Shown: positions 23,828 to 33,918 of the stretch, one piece after another
Layout: each line of letters begins with the position of its first letter
Numbering within the stretch: position 1 is the first letter of the stretch
Assembly (NCBI GenBank): GCA_036924285.1
Contig: JAYKYS010000012.1
Coordinates: 10,788,001 to 10,852,000 of the forward strand
Direction of reading: 5' to 3'
Origin: Asterella californica
Lineage: Eukaryota; Streptophyta; Marchantiopsida; Marchantiales; Aytoniaceae
DNA length: 64,000 bases
The notes under the pieces: model-generated
Told to the model about the DNA's origin: nothing
The model's input: the letters and a program-made list of their open reading frames with translations, nothing else
Databases searched by the model: none
Program-made: the position numbers and the translations under genes

Positions 23828-23890
23828 CTCTGTGGGTTCGATCCTTAAATTACTACTTTCGAGCATCTTTTGGTTTTCTTGTGTGTTACA
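23828..23890 (+). other. Conserved LTR 3'-end block of family G
   Basis: CTCTGTGGGTTCGAT starts 63 nt before the terminal ACA. G4 has CTCTGTGGGAACGAT at 56611, 61 nt before its ACAG, and G3 has a diverged copy at 25963 (minus) with the same 61-nt spacing. Similar CTGTGGG-TTCGA strings occur near LTR ends of some plant Ty3 lineages (general knowledge). The shared spacing helps define the unit end. Confidence 0.55.
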
Positions 23891-24599
23891 GGTGCTCCTG
23901 CTGCAATTCATGTGAGTGGTGCTCTCACAACACCTATGACGCATGTTAAGGATACCACTTCGATCTTGCAAGCGTTAGCAACGTTAATCCAACAGCAACC
24001 TGCTATCGGAGAAATTGAGCTACGCTCTACGGAAGCTATACAAGCAATCGTCGGACGATGTGAGCGCTTTGAAGACAAAGATGTCTCGAGGTACCTTCAT
24101 GAGTATAAAGATGAGATGGAGTTAGTAAGAGCAACTGAAGCAGATATGTCATCAGCTTTGAGTTGGCTATGGTTCATGAGTTGAGAGAGCATATATAGCA
24201 TGTACGGAGGAGACAGTTGGGAGGCTGGTTCAACTTTGAGCGTGCATTGAGAGAAGAGTTTCTTGAAGAAGACTCTAAGAGAGTTACGAGAATGACCTTC
24301 CTCGATGGTCGAACAACAACTTGGAGGATCGATGGGGTTGAATGAACTGGTGAGAGAGTTCGACAGAAGGTATAGATAACTTTCTACCTTGGAGAAACTG
24401 ACTTTAGATGCCAAGAAGACTGAGCTCTTATTGACGACGTACGACAAATAGATTATGCTTTATGTTGATCAATCGTGCTACAGAAGGGGGTTGTCACATC
24501 TGACTGGAGAAGAGTGTAGGAAGCAATAGCTACTTTTGCAGGGAGAGAGATTGAATGAGGAAGGGAATCTAGCAGGTGGTTTAAAAGATACAGCCGTCG

Positions 24600-25200
24600 G
24601 TCGCACACGCACATCACTGGTCATGACTGCTGATCAATGGTCAAAAGAGGAGGGCTCAACTCCATTCGTTTGATAGGCTCAACTATCGGACACAATACTT
24701 CTCTTTTGGGTCAGATCTTCTCACACCAAGTAGACGGAGAATCTACTTTCTCCAAGCTATCAGAGGAATTGACTCTGAGACTCGACAAATGGACCAAGCT
24801 ACCAGTATTCTTGCACGGTAGAGTGGTGGTGGTCAACCACTTGCTCTAGACAGCTTCTGGTATCTGTTTTATCTTTGAGCAGGCATAAATAAACACATCT
24901 CTTGCCTTCAAAGGATTATTGTCAATTATGTCTGCTCGGGATCAACAGCAAGAACACGAAACAAAGTGACGATCCAGGTCATTCAATGACCGAAGAAAAG
25001 AAGAGGTTTGTGACACATGATGCCAAAGCACAAGGAGCAGCTATCATCTGCAAACTAATCAAATGATCACTCCTCCCGGGTTCTCACTCTATGATGCTCA
25101 TAGAGGTTTTCTCGGTTTTGGCTCTTAACAAGTGGAGTATCAAGCATGGCTCGGCTTTCCTACTCTCTGCAGTAACTCATGAAAATAACAACTTGTCCAA
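24600..25200 (+). pseudogene. LINE (non-LTR) reverse transcriptase 3' fragment
   Basis: The frame 24637-24849 contains GSTIGHN followed by LTLRLDKWTKLPVFLHGRVVVVNHLL. This is the W....L...GR...N..L arrangement typical of the region just after the RT domain in plant LINEs. Past a stop the translation continues with a W-Y/F-L..AGI-like stretch (in shifted frames) resembling the usual sequel. Endonuclease and core RT are missing. It lies directly after the A4 gag relic; which inserted into which cannot be told. Confidence 0.55.
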
Positions 25201-25902
25201 AGTAGTGCAAAACATTGTGCTCAACTGGGAACGATGAAGAAGGGTTCTCTCCAATTCTCATTCATTCATTACCAGTTCTCATTCATAGCCCATCTTTCCC
25301 AGATTAAGGTTCGTAACTTTAGGTGTTTTATAGGGATCCAAGTTCTCGATGGATGTTGGACTTCATTGAACGTTCAATCCCATGCATGAAGATCTTTCGC
25401 TCAAAACCCTATGAGAGCGAATGTTCTGAATCATAGGGTTAACCTTCAGCTAAAAGGTGACAACCATTCAAGAGGCGTCTCTTCCGAGTGTTGAATGGAT
25501 TCTCCAATAACATTCGTTCTGAGATCGAAGAGTGACCTGCAATTCAGTCTACAATTCGTACAGTAGCAAGGTAAGTTGGTCATGCCACCGCTTGGAAACA
25601 TCGGACTAAAACTTTAAGCCACTACCTATCCTCCTGAGCCACCTTTCGTTTCTCAAAACGCAAGCTCTGTAAACTGGGTGCAACTGCTCATCATACCAAT
25701 TGTACATGTTTTAAGAGATATTTTTGCCAAATTGCCTTCTCGTTGAGATGATTGGCAATATTATGACATGCCTACGTGCCTTAAGAGAAAACGACCTGAC
25801 ATAGAGTCAAGCCGAACGATGACCTCCAATTTTTGACTCTACAAAAGGCTAGGAGTTGGTTTCTCATCCTCACAAAGAAGTTTCACTTCACTTCATGTGA
25901 TC
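25200..25902. other. Unrecognised sequence left of G3
   Basis: No family motif or intact ORF. Its last five bases (TGATC, 25898-25902) pair with TGACC at 46822-46826 as a near-perfect target duplication for G3, so this stretch was once contiguous with 46827 onward. Confidence 0.4.
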
Positions 25903-26811
25903 TGTAGTGTTGCAGGATTTCTCCTTTTGCCGATTTAGTATAAAAGATATCGTTCTCATAGAGGATTGCACAAGTATCGCTGCTCTAAGTTCTAAGATCT
26001 GTTCAAACATACAAACACATGGGTTCTATCTAGAAATCCCGTCTTCTCACAAAACCGCCACTCCAGAAGAAGGCTTCTCATGCACAATTGGGTATGAATT
26101 CGAGGAAACCCAATGCCGAGAAGACACAAAAAAAGCTTCTGCACTCAAAACTTGAAATCAATTCCTCGGGAAGAAGGTACGTTGGTGTTGGGAAGCTCAC
26201 TCCCTCTACTTCCTGTTCCTACTCCTCGACACACCAGCTTAGAAACATGACTACACGATGATGCCGTTCTTTGCTCTAGGTTGTCCATTCTCTCTATCTA
26301 CATCTTTGATCCACTGCTGGAAGCGAGAATGCAGACCTCTCCGGTGTAATCCAAATCTATTCGTATGTCTCTAACTTGGGCGTAATGGATGTACATTATG
26401 TCTCTTACATGTGTGTCCAAGGTGTGCACCGTCAAATATGTGTGTGTGCTTTTCCACATGTGTCTCACCAGTGTGTGTGAAATCCTACTATGTATCTTAA
26501 CTTATACTACTGTACTTGAATCGCAAGAGAGAGTTCCCCTCCAATCTTAACTTGCAATCAGGGAGATGAGGCGCTTGTCAGAAGGCCACCTCACATGCAA
26601 TCGTTTAGAAACTTGCTTTCTACTCGTGCGCTGCCTACTCTACCACATAGACAGTTAGCTAAATTTACAAAGGAAACTGTCACTCTCAAGATAGCAAATT
26701 TCGACTCCTACCAAAATTAGTAAGTCAACTGTCTTCTTAACTTGCTGCCTACTCTAATTCGCGGGGTGTGATCTCCTCCTGATCTACTCCTACCTGAACT
26801 CCTAACTCGGC

Positions 26812-28428
26812 CTATGATAAGGTAGGAAGGCCTGCGAGTACCTCGGGTGTGACTGAGGTGGCTTCCTCCTCTCTGTTCGTGGCTTGCTCTTCTGGGACGG
26901 CTTCGGAAGATGGAAGCGTCTTCTGGGAAGCTGAGTCCACCTGCGCTTCTTGGCTCTTCTGTGACACTGGTTCTGCACTAGGAGCTGAGGTGACTTTGCG
27001 GTGGTCAGAGGAAGTCACCTCCTCCACTTGAAACATTTGGGAAGACAACTCTACTTCTTGTCTTCCAGAAGACATCTTGTCTTCCGGGGCTTCTTCCACG
27101 GTCTTCTCGGCTTCCAATGCTGTCACTACCAGGTGGACAGCGAGGTCAAACTCCTCCTTCTCTGAATCTGTCTCAATTGCTGGTCCTGGAGCATGGGAAG
27201 ATGTAGCTGCTGATCGTGAGATCGAGAGAAGACCGTAATGTATCTTCAAGCTCTCAATCTGCCGATCTAGGTAGCGGAACATGCTGTTCTTGCATTCCAC
27301 TAACATCACACTGGAATCGTCATCCCACTCCCTAGCTAGGGTGAGAAGCTTCCTACCCATGGTGAAGTTGAACTTCTTACGAAGTGCTTTCACCGACTGC
27401 GTCATAAGTCCATTCGCTCAGGCTTTTGCTTCCTCCCGTTGCGACTTCTCTGCTGTAGCTTGAGCTTCTACGGCTTTCCGCAGTGCCTTCCATGTCGTCT
27501 TCTCTTTTGAGCAATGATCTTATCCCTGATCCGCAGAACCTCCTGATCACACTGTTGTAGACGTGCCTGCAACTCCTGGTTACTCTTCCTCGGCTGTGTT
27601 GCTCCTTGGCAGAAGCTGCTGCTTCCGCCTTGTACCTCGTTGCAAGCTTCTTCGTGGTGCAGAGGTTGGCTTCCAGCGCGTCCATCTTCTTCTAGACATC
27701 TTCCTGCTGCATCAAGGTGCGCAGATCGAATCCAGGTCGTAGTGGCTTCTCCCGAGCCATCGCGCGCTTCTTCGTCAACTCCATGGCTGGCTGGATCTCT
27801 GAATGGAAGAAGGCGCTGAATTCTTCCAACCTTCTTCTCGCAAAAGACAGGTTCATCTCCACAATCCGATCGGAGGTGTTTTCTCTATCTTCCAGAGGCA
27901 AGGATGTCTCTTCCACCACTGTGGTCTTCTGCTTCTACGCGCGGGAAGACACTACTCTTCTCATATTCCGGGGTGGAAGATCTCTTCCTACTACAGGAGC
28001 GGTTCTCTTCGCTGCGCTTCCTCGAGTCGCAGTCGGAATGTCAACCCCTTACTTTGGCTTCTGGAGTCTTCGGAAGACTCCATGTAGTTGCAGAAGCGGT
28101 CTTCTGCGCAGTTCTGATGCTTAGCGTCTCTTCCTGAGAATTTGACTCCGATCCAAAATGAATGATCGAGAAAGAGACGCTCTTCATATGCACACTCCTA
28201 GGCCCCATCTTCCTCGGTGATGAAGCGTCTTTCGTACCGCTGGAGTCGTCTTCTCGATCAGAAGTGTCTTCTGATGAGTGCCCGGTCTCGTCTGAGGCAC
28301 TAAAGTGGGAGAGGTAGTTACGGCTGCTGCTCGATCGTCTTCTCCTGAGGTTTCTTCCTTCTCCTCGCACTTCCTTGTTGACCCATACCTTATCAACTGG
28401 TCTTTTGTCAAGTCCCTCTTGGACACGT
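26812..28428 (-). pseudogene. G3 ORF1, C-terminal two-thirds, broken
   Basis: This continues the ORF1 copy whose N-terminus is at 44231-44834 across the A1 insertion: YLYV ends at the insertion and SKRDLTKDQL follows, matching YVAMGDLREDQL in G5. Downstream are the charged linker (EEKEETSGEDDRAAA, SLPKTPE), then SLPLEDRE, MNLSFARRRLEEFSAFFHSEIQPAMEL and REKPLRPGFDLRTL, near-identical to G5. The C-terminal 197 codons (27405-26812) contain KALRKKFNF and an acidic, Ser/Thr-rich tail. Frame changes occur near 28200, 27690 and 27400, so this copy is not functional. Confidence 0.75.
28425..28428. other. A1 target duplication, left copy (ACGT)
   Basis: ACGT directly precedes the A1 5' LTR and is repeated at 44231-44234 directly after the 3' LTR. 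Confidence 0.85.
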
Positions 28429-29748
28429 TGTCGTGATGGAATCATTTTACATTGTAAATAATTCACCTCTTTGTCAAGCGTTAGTCTCTCTGAGTGAAGT
28501 TAGAACCTCAGAGAAGTCGACACTGGAGGATGTTATATATTTTGAGTCTTAGTAGGTTGATTACCATGTAGATGGAGTTAAGCCAATGGGTTGTATTTAC
28601 ATGTCGTCCATGCATGCTTCCTAGCGAGGTTAGGTTATCTTTCGGGATTACGTGTCGTTTTACATGTCTTCGCATATAGTTTAGGGGTTACGCTGACACT
28701 TTAGGGGCTTGACGTGGTAGCCTATGTGCAAAATTAAGTCACCACGTGGTTTGGGACACAAAAGGACAGGGGAGTGAAGCTATGAACTCCCATTGGTCCA
28801 ATTTTGTCTTTATGTACTGCTAAACTTAGTAGTATGGATCTTAAGAGGAGTTCGAGCATTTAGTGAGGAGACTTCGAAATCTGAGAGCACAGGGAGATAG
28901 GGTTCGTCGTGCCAAGCACTGTCAGCGAAATTTTTGATCGATTTGGAGCAATAAAGAAGGAGTTATGGCTGATTGAAGTTTGATTTGTGCTGGAATTGCA
29001 GCACTTCTGTTGATTTTGGGGTTTTCGGTGTCAATCGCAATAGATTTGAGAAAATCGCTTCAAACCTTCGTGGTCACGTTCACTGTCAATAGGGCTATGA
29101 CTATTCTCAAATTTTCATGTCGATTGAGTGACTGAGTAATTCGAGACGACCGCTGAAGCAGAGGGGGTCCAAAAAGCTCTCAATCTGGAACAACAACTTC
29201 AGAGAGCGAGATCTGGAATTCTGTGTACAATCAGGAGGTCCAACTTCACAGGAGTGTTGAGCAAGCTGTGTACTGCAAATCCTGTAAGAATCTTCGAAAG
29301 TGATCGAGCCAATTCTCTGTTCTAGGTCGAAATAGCTGTCTGGGTACCAAAAATTACCATAATTTCTTTGCTCAAAACATTTCTGCCCATATCTCGACAC
29401 TCTGATTTGATCTCAAGCTGAAACTTCGTGTGTATGGTCAGTAAGGCCTCATTTACATGTAGAAGGAGTTCTGAAGTCTGAACCATCGTATGTTTCTGAT
29501 TCTGGACTGTTAAAGTTCGCTGTCTGACCTTATTACTGCTAGTCTGACCTGATTTTCACTTCCTGAACATACTGGAGGGTCCATTCGACATGAGTGAGTG
29601 TTTATAGTGTTCCCTTTTGATCCTGCCTCTGTAGTAAGCAACCATAGCCTGAAGCCTAACGCTTCCCTGAGTAGATTGAACACAGCCTTCAAGATCATAT
29701 CACAACCAGAAGGTCCCGGCCTTCCCAGGAAAACTCTCAACTCGACAT
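28429..29748 (+). repeat. A1 5' LTR
   Basis: The 1320-bp LTR begins TGTCGTGATG and ends ACTCGACA, so its ends are inverted TGTCG/CGACA. It differs from the 3' LTR at a few percent of positions by eye. AATAAA at 28950-28955 is a candidate polyadenylation signal. A TATA-like string lies in the equivalent of 43286-43292 of the 3' LTR (ATTATATAC) but is weaker here. Confidence 0.92.
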
Positions 29749-29750
29749 CT

Positions 29751-29768
29751 GGTGCTTCCACTGAGAGC
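29751..29768 (+). other. A1 primer-binding site
   Basis: TGGTGCTTCCACTGAGAG starts two bases after the LTR. Its complement would end GGAAGCACCA, fitting a tRNA whose acceptor stem begins GCTTCCA; a threonine tRNA is possible but I am not certain. A4 keeps a diverged copy at 20644. Confidence 0.7.
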
Positions 29769-29816
29769 TCTTGGGGTGATTGATTGAGAAGGTTGAGTTT
29801 ACTACAAGGAGAAGAG

Positions 29817-30980
29817 ATGGATCGTAAGGGCGCTGCTGTTGCTACTTCTACGGCTGCTGCATCTACGTCTACTGCAGCACCTTCTGTAACACCAATGGCT
29901 ACAGCGACATCTACATCTGGTCTGGATACGGCTGATATTCTGAAGACGCTTGCGGCCTTAGTCCAACAGCATCCGATCGTTGGAGGAGGTGAGTTGAAAT
30001 CCACAAAAGCTTTGCAAGTCATAGTGAATAGATGTGGCAGATTTGAAGGAAGAGATATTTCTAGGTATCTGCGTGAGTATAGAGGAGAGATGGAGCTGGT
30101 TAGGGTTACTAATGCTGAGATGATAGCAAGTTTTGAGTTAGCTGTCATTTCTGAGTTGCGGGACCAAGTTAGGGATGTACAGAGAAGAAATCTTGGAATC
30201 TGGATGAGTTTTGAGCGATCTCTTCGAGAGGACGTTCTTGAGGAGGATTCAGAGAGAGTTACTAGAAGGACATTTCTAGACTGGGTTGAGCAGCAACCTT
30301 GTCGTATGATGAGCATGAGTGAGTTGTTGAGAGAGTTTGATCGGAGATACCGGCAACTTTCAACTCTAGAGCGAATAACCCTAGATGCTAGGAGAACAGA
30401 GCTTTTCCTGCAAGCTATCGATGATGCTACGGCAGATCAGTTGTGTTTTATGTTGGCCGATCGATCTGCTGAGGGAGGTGTTATTATGGATTGGGGGAGA
30501 GTTGAGGATGTTGTGGCTGTACTGACAAGGCAGAGGAGGGGAAGAGTGGCTGTGAGATGACGTCCGCTTGCAGAAGTGGTCACTCCAGCTTATGCTGCTC
30601 CTCAAGTACAGCAGCCTTTGGTCCCTGCTCCCAGACCTGTTGTCCCAGTTGCAGTTCTTTTGATGCCAGTTGTGCCAGCTCCGGCACAAAAGGCACCTGT
30701 TCAGAGACCTACGAAGAACCATGGTCAACAAAACCAGATTGAAGACCTGATTCGGCAGATGCGAGAGCTGAAGGTAGAGCTAGCTGGATTGCAGAGAGAG
30801 CAGCCATCGGCGCCTACTGCTGCATGTCCAGGAGGAGCTCCGGTTCGTAGATGTATTTGGTGTGACAGTCCTGATTTCATTTCCGAGGAGACTGTCAAGA
30901 GCTCACAACTGCTTTGCGGGATGGTGTGGTTCGCTATCAAAACGGTAGGCTGCACCTTTCTTCTACTGGAGAGCCGTTGA
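29817..30980 (+). pseudogene. A1 gag (capsid and zinc knuckle), broken
   Basis: The ATG at 29817 opens a frame that runs to a TGA at 30558. An Ala/Ser/Thr-rich leader is followed by the capsid-like region with TLAALVQQHPIVG, RCGRFEGRDISRYL, REFDRRYRQLSTLER and ADQLCFML. A5 has GGA where A1 has this TGA, and the frame then continues in A1 through a Pro/Ala-rich linker to RRCIWCDSPD. An extra two bases near 30876 break the frame. Read past it, the motif is CX2CX4HX4C, an intact zinc knuckle for RNA binding. In A5 the last Cys is Phe. Confidence 0.85.
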
Positions 30981-32370
30981 GCACGCAGTTTGGGCGAGGA
31001 GGCATGAGAAGTCTACCTCAGATTGCTACGGCTGCAGCAGCAACTGCGTTGATGGCACCGCTGGTAAATTCTGATGTATATGCTGGGCATATTGAGGTCT
31101 CTTCTAGTTCTACATTGCTAGATAGGACTGTTGAGAAGAGTGTGGCTCCAGTTCCTTCTGAGATACTGAAGAGAGGAGCCGAGTCTATTCGTAGGGTCAT
31201 AGGATGGAGAGATCCTGTAGATGCTGCTTCTATCAGAGCATTCTTGGATGTAGATAGACACGTTCATTGACAGGATGCTTCTGTGGAGGAAAAGAGACGA
31301 CGAGAAGCCTCTGAACTTGATACTGGAGTTCCTGAGGAGACTGGGGATAGACGGAGAGTCACAAGGAGACGAGCAGCTCTTCCTGAGGACATCCCGTCTA
31401 CTTCTGCAGCTCCTCCACCTGCACCAAGTCCTATGGAGGACGTGCAGAGATCCCAGCAAGAGCCAACGACTGCTGGTAGGCGGTTTATTGTCCAAGAGAA
31501 GGAGAAGGGACCGGCTTACAAGTTGGCAGCTGATATTGAAACTTCTACTGATCTGAAGAGCATCTTGGAGCAGAGGATACTGGACGCGCGAATCGAGTTT
31601 TCTCTTCGAGAAGTTCTTGGTATTGCAAAGAAGGAGTTTCACGAACTGATCATCGACTTCATCAAGCGCAAGAGACAGGTGATGTGTGAACAAGTGGAAA
31701 GCCAAATGATAGATGTGGTAGGAACTTCTCTGAATGATGCAGAGTTTGGAAAGATGCATTTTCAAGAAGCTGATGACAAGAGATACCAACAAGAAGCGTT
31801 GGTTGCTGGTACCAACACTATTGAGTTTGATGATGAGGAAGCTGGCGAAGAGAGTCCAGCTACTGATAGTGATTTCAGAAGGAGACATTGGGCTCGTGCT
31901 ACAACTGCTACACGAGTTCGTCTTGGAAGTTTGGCTGAACCTGTTGCTGCCTTAGGTGATCACCGATCTGAGATCAACATCATGTCACGGGAGGTGTATG
32001 AGAGAGGTCAGTGGTCTATCGAGCTGAACCATGGTTGGGTGTTACGTGCTGCAAACAACCAGAAAGGTGAGCTATACGGCGCTTGTCCTAACGTGAAGGT
32101 GAAGATACATGATGTAGATGTAGATCAGCACTTCTTCGTGCAGTCTTCTGCTTCATATCTTGTTATTCTTGGTCAGCCTTATATCACTGCAGTTTGAATG
32201 GAGACCAAGGGAATGGATGACGGATCTCATTACGTTAGGATTCGTAGTCTAGATGATAGACGTTCTGTGCAGTTTCTGACCGTTCGTACGAACCACGAAC
32301 GAAACTGGCAGACCTTGAGAGATTCTCCTATCTGTAGGGGGAAGGGTTTTCAGAAACCACTCTCGTAAGA
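30914..32370 (+). pseudogene. A1 protease region, broken
   Basis: The frame from 30914 stops at a TGA (31268-31270) where A5 has TGG, resumes at 31283 and runs to a TGA at 32195 where A5 has CGA. It encodes a long spacer followed by an aspartic-protease-like segment, ALGDHRSEINIMS, then VILGQPYITAV. The usual D-T/S-G is D-H-R here and in A5, so the loop is a variant or inactive. The region continues with DDRRSVQFLTVRTNHER. The two stops just described are single transitions relative to A5. Confidence 0.75.
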
Positions 32371-32542
32371 CGGGATAGCGAGAGTGATGGATCTACTGCT
32401 ACTATGATCCCGCTTGAGCAGCCTGAGGGATCACAGGAGGCTGATGGAAAGGCTGCTCAAGATTCAAAAAGTAGTTGCAATGTACATAGTTGGAAATCTG
32501 GTTTGATGGCTTTCAGTTTTGATGATTGGAGTGAGTTCACGC

Positions 32543-33872
32543 TGTCGTGTTGAGAGTTTTCCTGGGAAGGGCGGAACCTTCTGGCTGTGATATGAGCTTG
32601 AAGGATGTGTTCGGTCTACTCAGGGAAGTGTTGGGCTTCAGGCTATGGTTGCTTACTATACAGAGGTAGGCTTCAGATCAAAAGGGAACAGTATAAACAC
32701 TCACTCAGGTCGAATGGACCCTCCAGTATGTTCAGGAAGCGAAAATCAGATCAGACTAGCAGTAATAAGGTCAGACAGCGAACTTTAACAGTTCAGAATC
32801 AGAAACATACGATGGTTCAGACTTCAGAACTCCTCCTACATGTAAATGAGGCCCTACTGACCATACACACGAAGTTTCAGCTTGAGATCAAATCAGAGTG
32901 TCGAGATATGGGCAGAAACGTTCTGAGCAGAGAAATTACGGCAATTTCTGGTACCCAGACAGCTATTTCGACCTAGAACAGAGAATTGGCTCGATCACTT
33001 TCGAAGATTCTTACAGGATTTGCAGTAAACAGTTTGCTGAACACTCCTGTGAAGTTGGGCCTCCTGATTGTACACAGAACTCCAGATCTCGCTCTCTGAA
33101 GTTGATGCTCTAGATTGAGAGCTTTTCGGACCCCCTCTGCTTCAGCGGTCGCCCTGAATTACTCACAATTTCAATTGACATGAAAATTTGGGGACAGTCG
33201 TAGCCCTGCTGCCAATTAACGAGACCTTGAAGGTTTGAAGCGATTTTCTCAAATCTACTGCGATTGACACCGAAAACCCCAAAATCAACAGAAGTGCTGC
33301 AATTTTGGCACAAATCGAACTTCAATCAGCCATAACTCCTTCTTTATTGCTCCAAATCGATCAAAAATTTCGCTGACAGTGCTTGGCACGACGAACCCTA
33401 TCTCCCTGTGCTCTCAGATTTCGAAGATTTTCCACCAAATGCTCGAACTCCTCTTAAGACCCCTACTACTAAGTTTAGCGGTACACTAAAGACAAAATTG
33501 GACCAATGGGAGTTCATAGCTTCACTCCCCTGTCCTTTTGTGTCCCAAACCACGTGGTGACTTGAATTTGCACATAGGCTACCACGTCAAGCCCCTAAAG
33601 TGCCAGCATAGATCCTAAACTACATGCGAAGACATGTAAAACGACACGTAATCCCGAAAGATAACCTAACCTCGCTAGGAAGCATGCATGGGCGACATGT
33701 AATTACAACCCATGAGCTTAACTCCATCTACATGGTAATCAACCTACTAAGACTCAAAAATATATAACATCCTCCAGTATCGACTTCTCTGAGGTCCTAA
33801 TTTCACTCAGAGAGACTAACGCTTGACAGAGAGGTGAATTATTTACACTGTAAAATGATTCACATCACGACA
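32543..33872 (-). repeat. A2 3' LTR
   Basis: This 1330-bp family-A LTR is on the minus strand. It is the inverted partner of 37914-39243 and differs from it at only about a dozen positions by eye. Both are more distant from the A1 LTRs. Confidence 0.9.
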
Positions 33873-33888
33873 TCCACCCCCTCCAAAC
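33873..33888 (-). other. A2 polypurine tract
   Basis: On the minus strand TTGGAGGGGGTGGA immediately precedes the LTR TGTCGTG, as in A1 and A3. It is the plus-strand primer site for reverse transcription. Confidence 0.8.
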
Positions 33889-33918
33889 CTGCACATCCTC
33901 CGGCATGTGCCAACCTCT

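Larger units (their letters stand above)
20733..23890 (+). mobile_element. G2: ORF-bearing LTR-like unit (solo)
   Basis: The unit starts TGTGAAGCC, ends TGTTACA, and is flanked by a perfect 5-bp duplication GGTGC (20728-20732 and 23891-23895). Removing it restores the A4 gag frame, which proves the boundaries. At 3158 bp it has no gag, pol, primer-binding site or internal LTR, so it behaves as a solo LTR. It contains a TATA-like box (21062), a 610-codon ORF1, a polyadenylation signal (23759) and a CTCTGTGGGTTCGAT motif 63 nt before its end. Ends and internal layout match G3-G5. Confidence 0.85.
20644..24585 (+). mobile_element. A4: degenerate family-A element split by G2
   Basis: At 20644 a TGATGCTTCCATTGAGAG string matches the A1 primer-binding site (29751-29768) with few changes. 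The gag start ATGGATCG follows at 20709, as in A1. Gag is interrupted at 20733 by G2 and resumes at 23891 after the GGTGC duplication. Homology to A1 gag continues, with stops, to about 24585. The LTR left of 20644 is too diverged to bound. The rest of the element is missing, with a LINE fragment following. Confidence 0.75.
20709..24585 (+). pseudogene. A4 gag, split by G2 and decayed
   Basis: Removing G2 and one GGTGC copy joins 20709-20732 to 23896 onward as a continuous frame: M-D-R-A-D-G-G-A-P-A-A. A1 gag begins the same way (M-D-R-K-G-A-A). Downstream, SILQALATLIQQQPAIG, RCERFEDKDVSRYL and EYKDEMELVRAT align with the A1 capsid-like region. From about 24180 stops and frame changes accumulate, though VREFDRRYR and the L-S-T-L-E segment are still readable. 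The product would be a retroviral-type capsid; this copy is dead. Confidence 0.75.

Noticed and set aside
23885..23895. TTACAG/G as a 3' splice site joining ORF1 to gag
   Set aside because: The GGTGC duplication at 20728 and 23891 shows this is a transposon end inside gag. No intron is needed.
25907..26155. Possible small gene sharing GFSCTIG with 46856-47104
   Set aside because: Both are opposite-strand readings of the family-G 3' region. The protein is not conserved beyond the DNA similarity.
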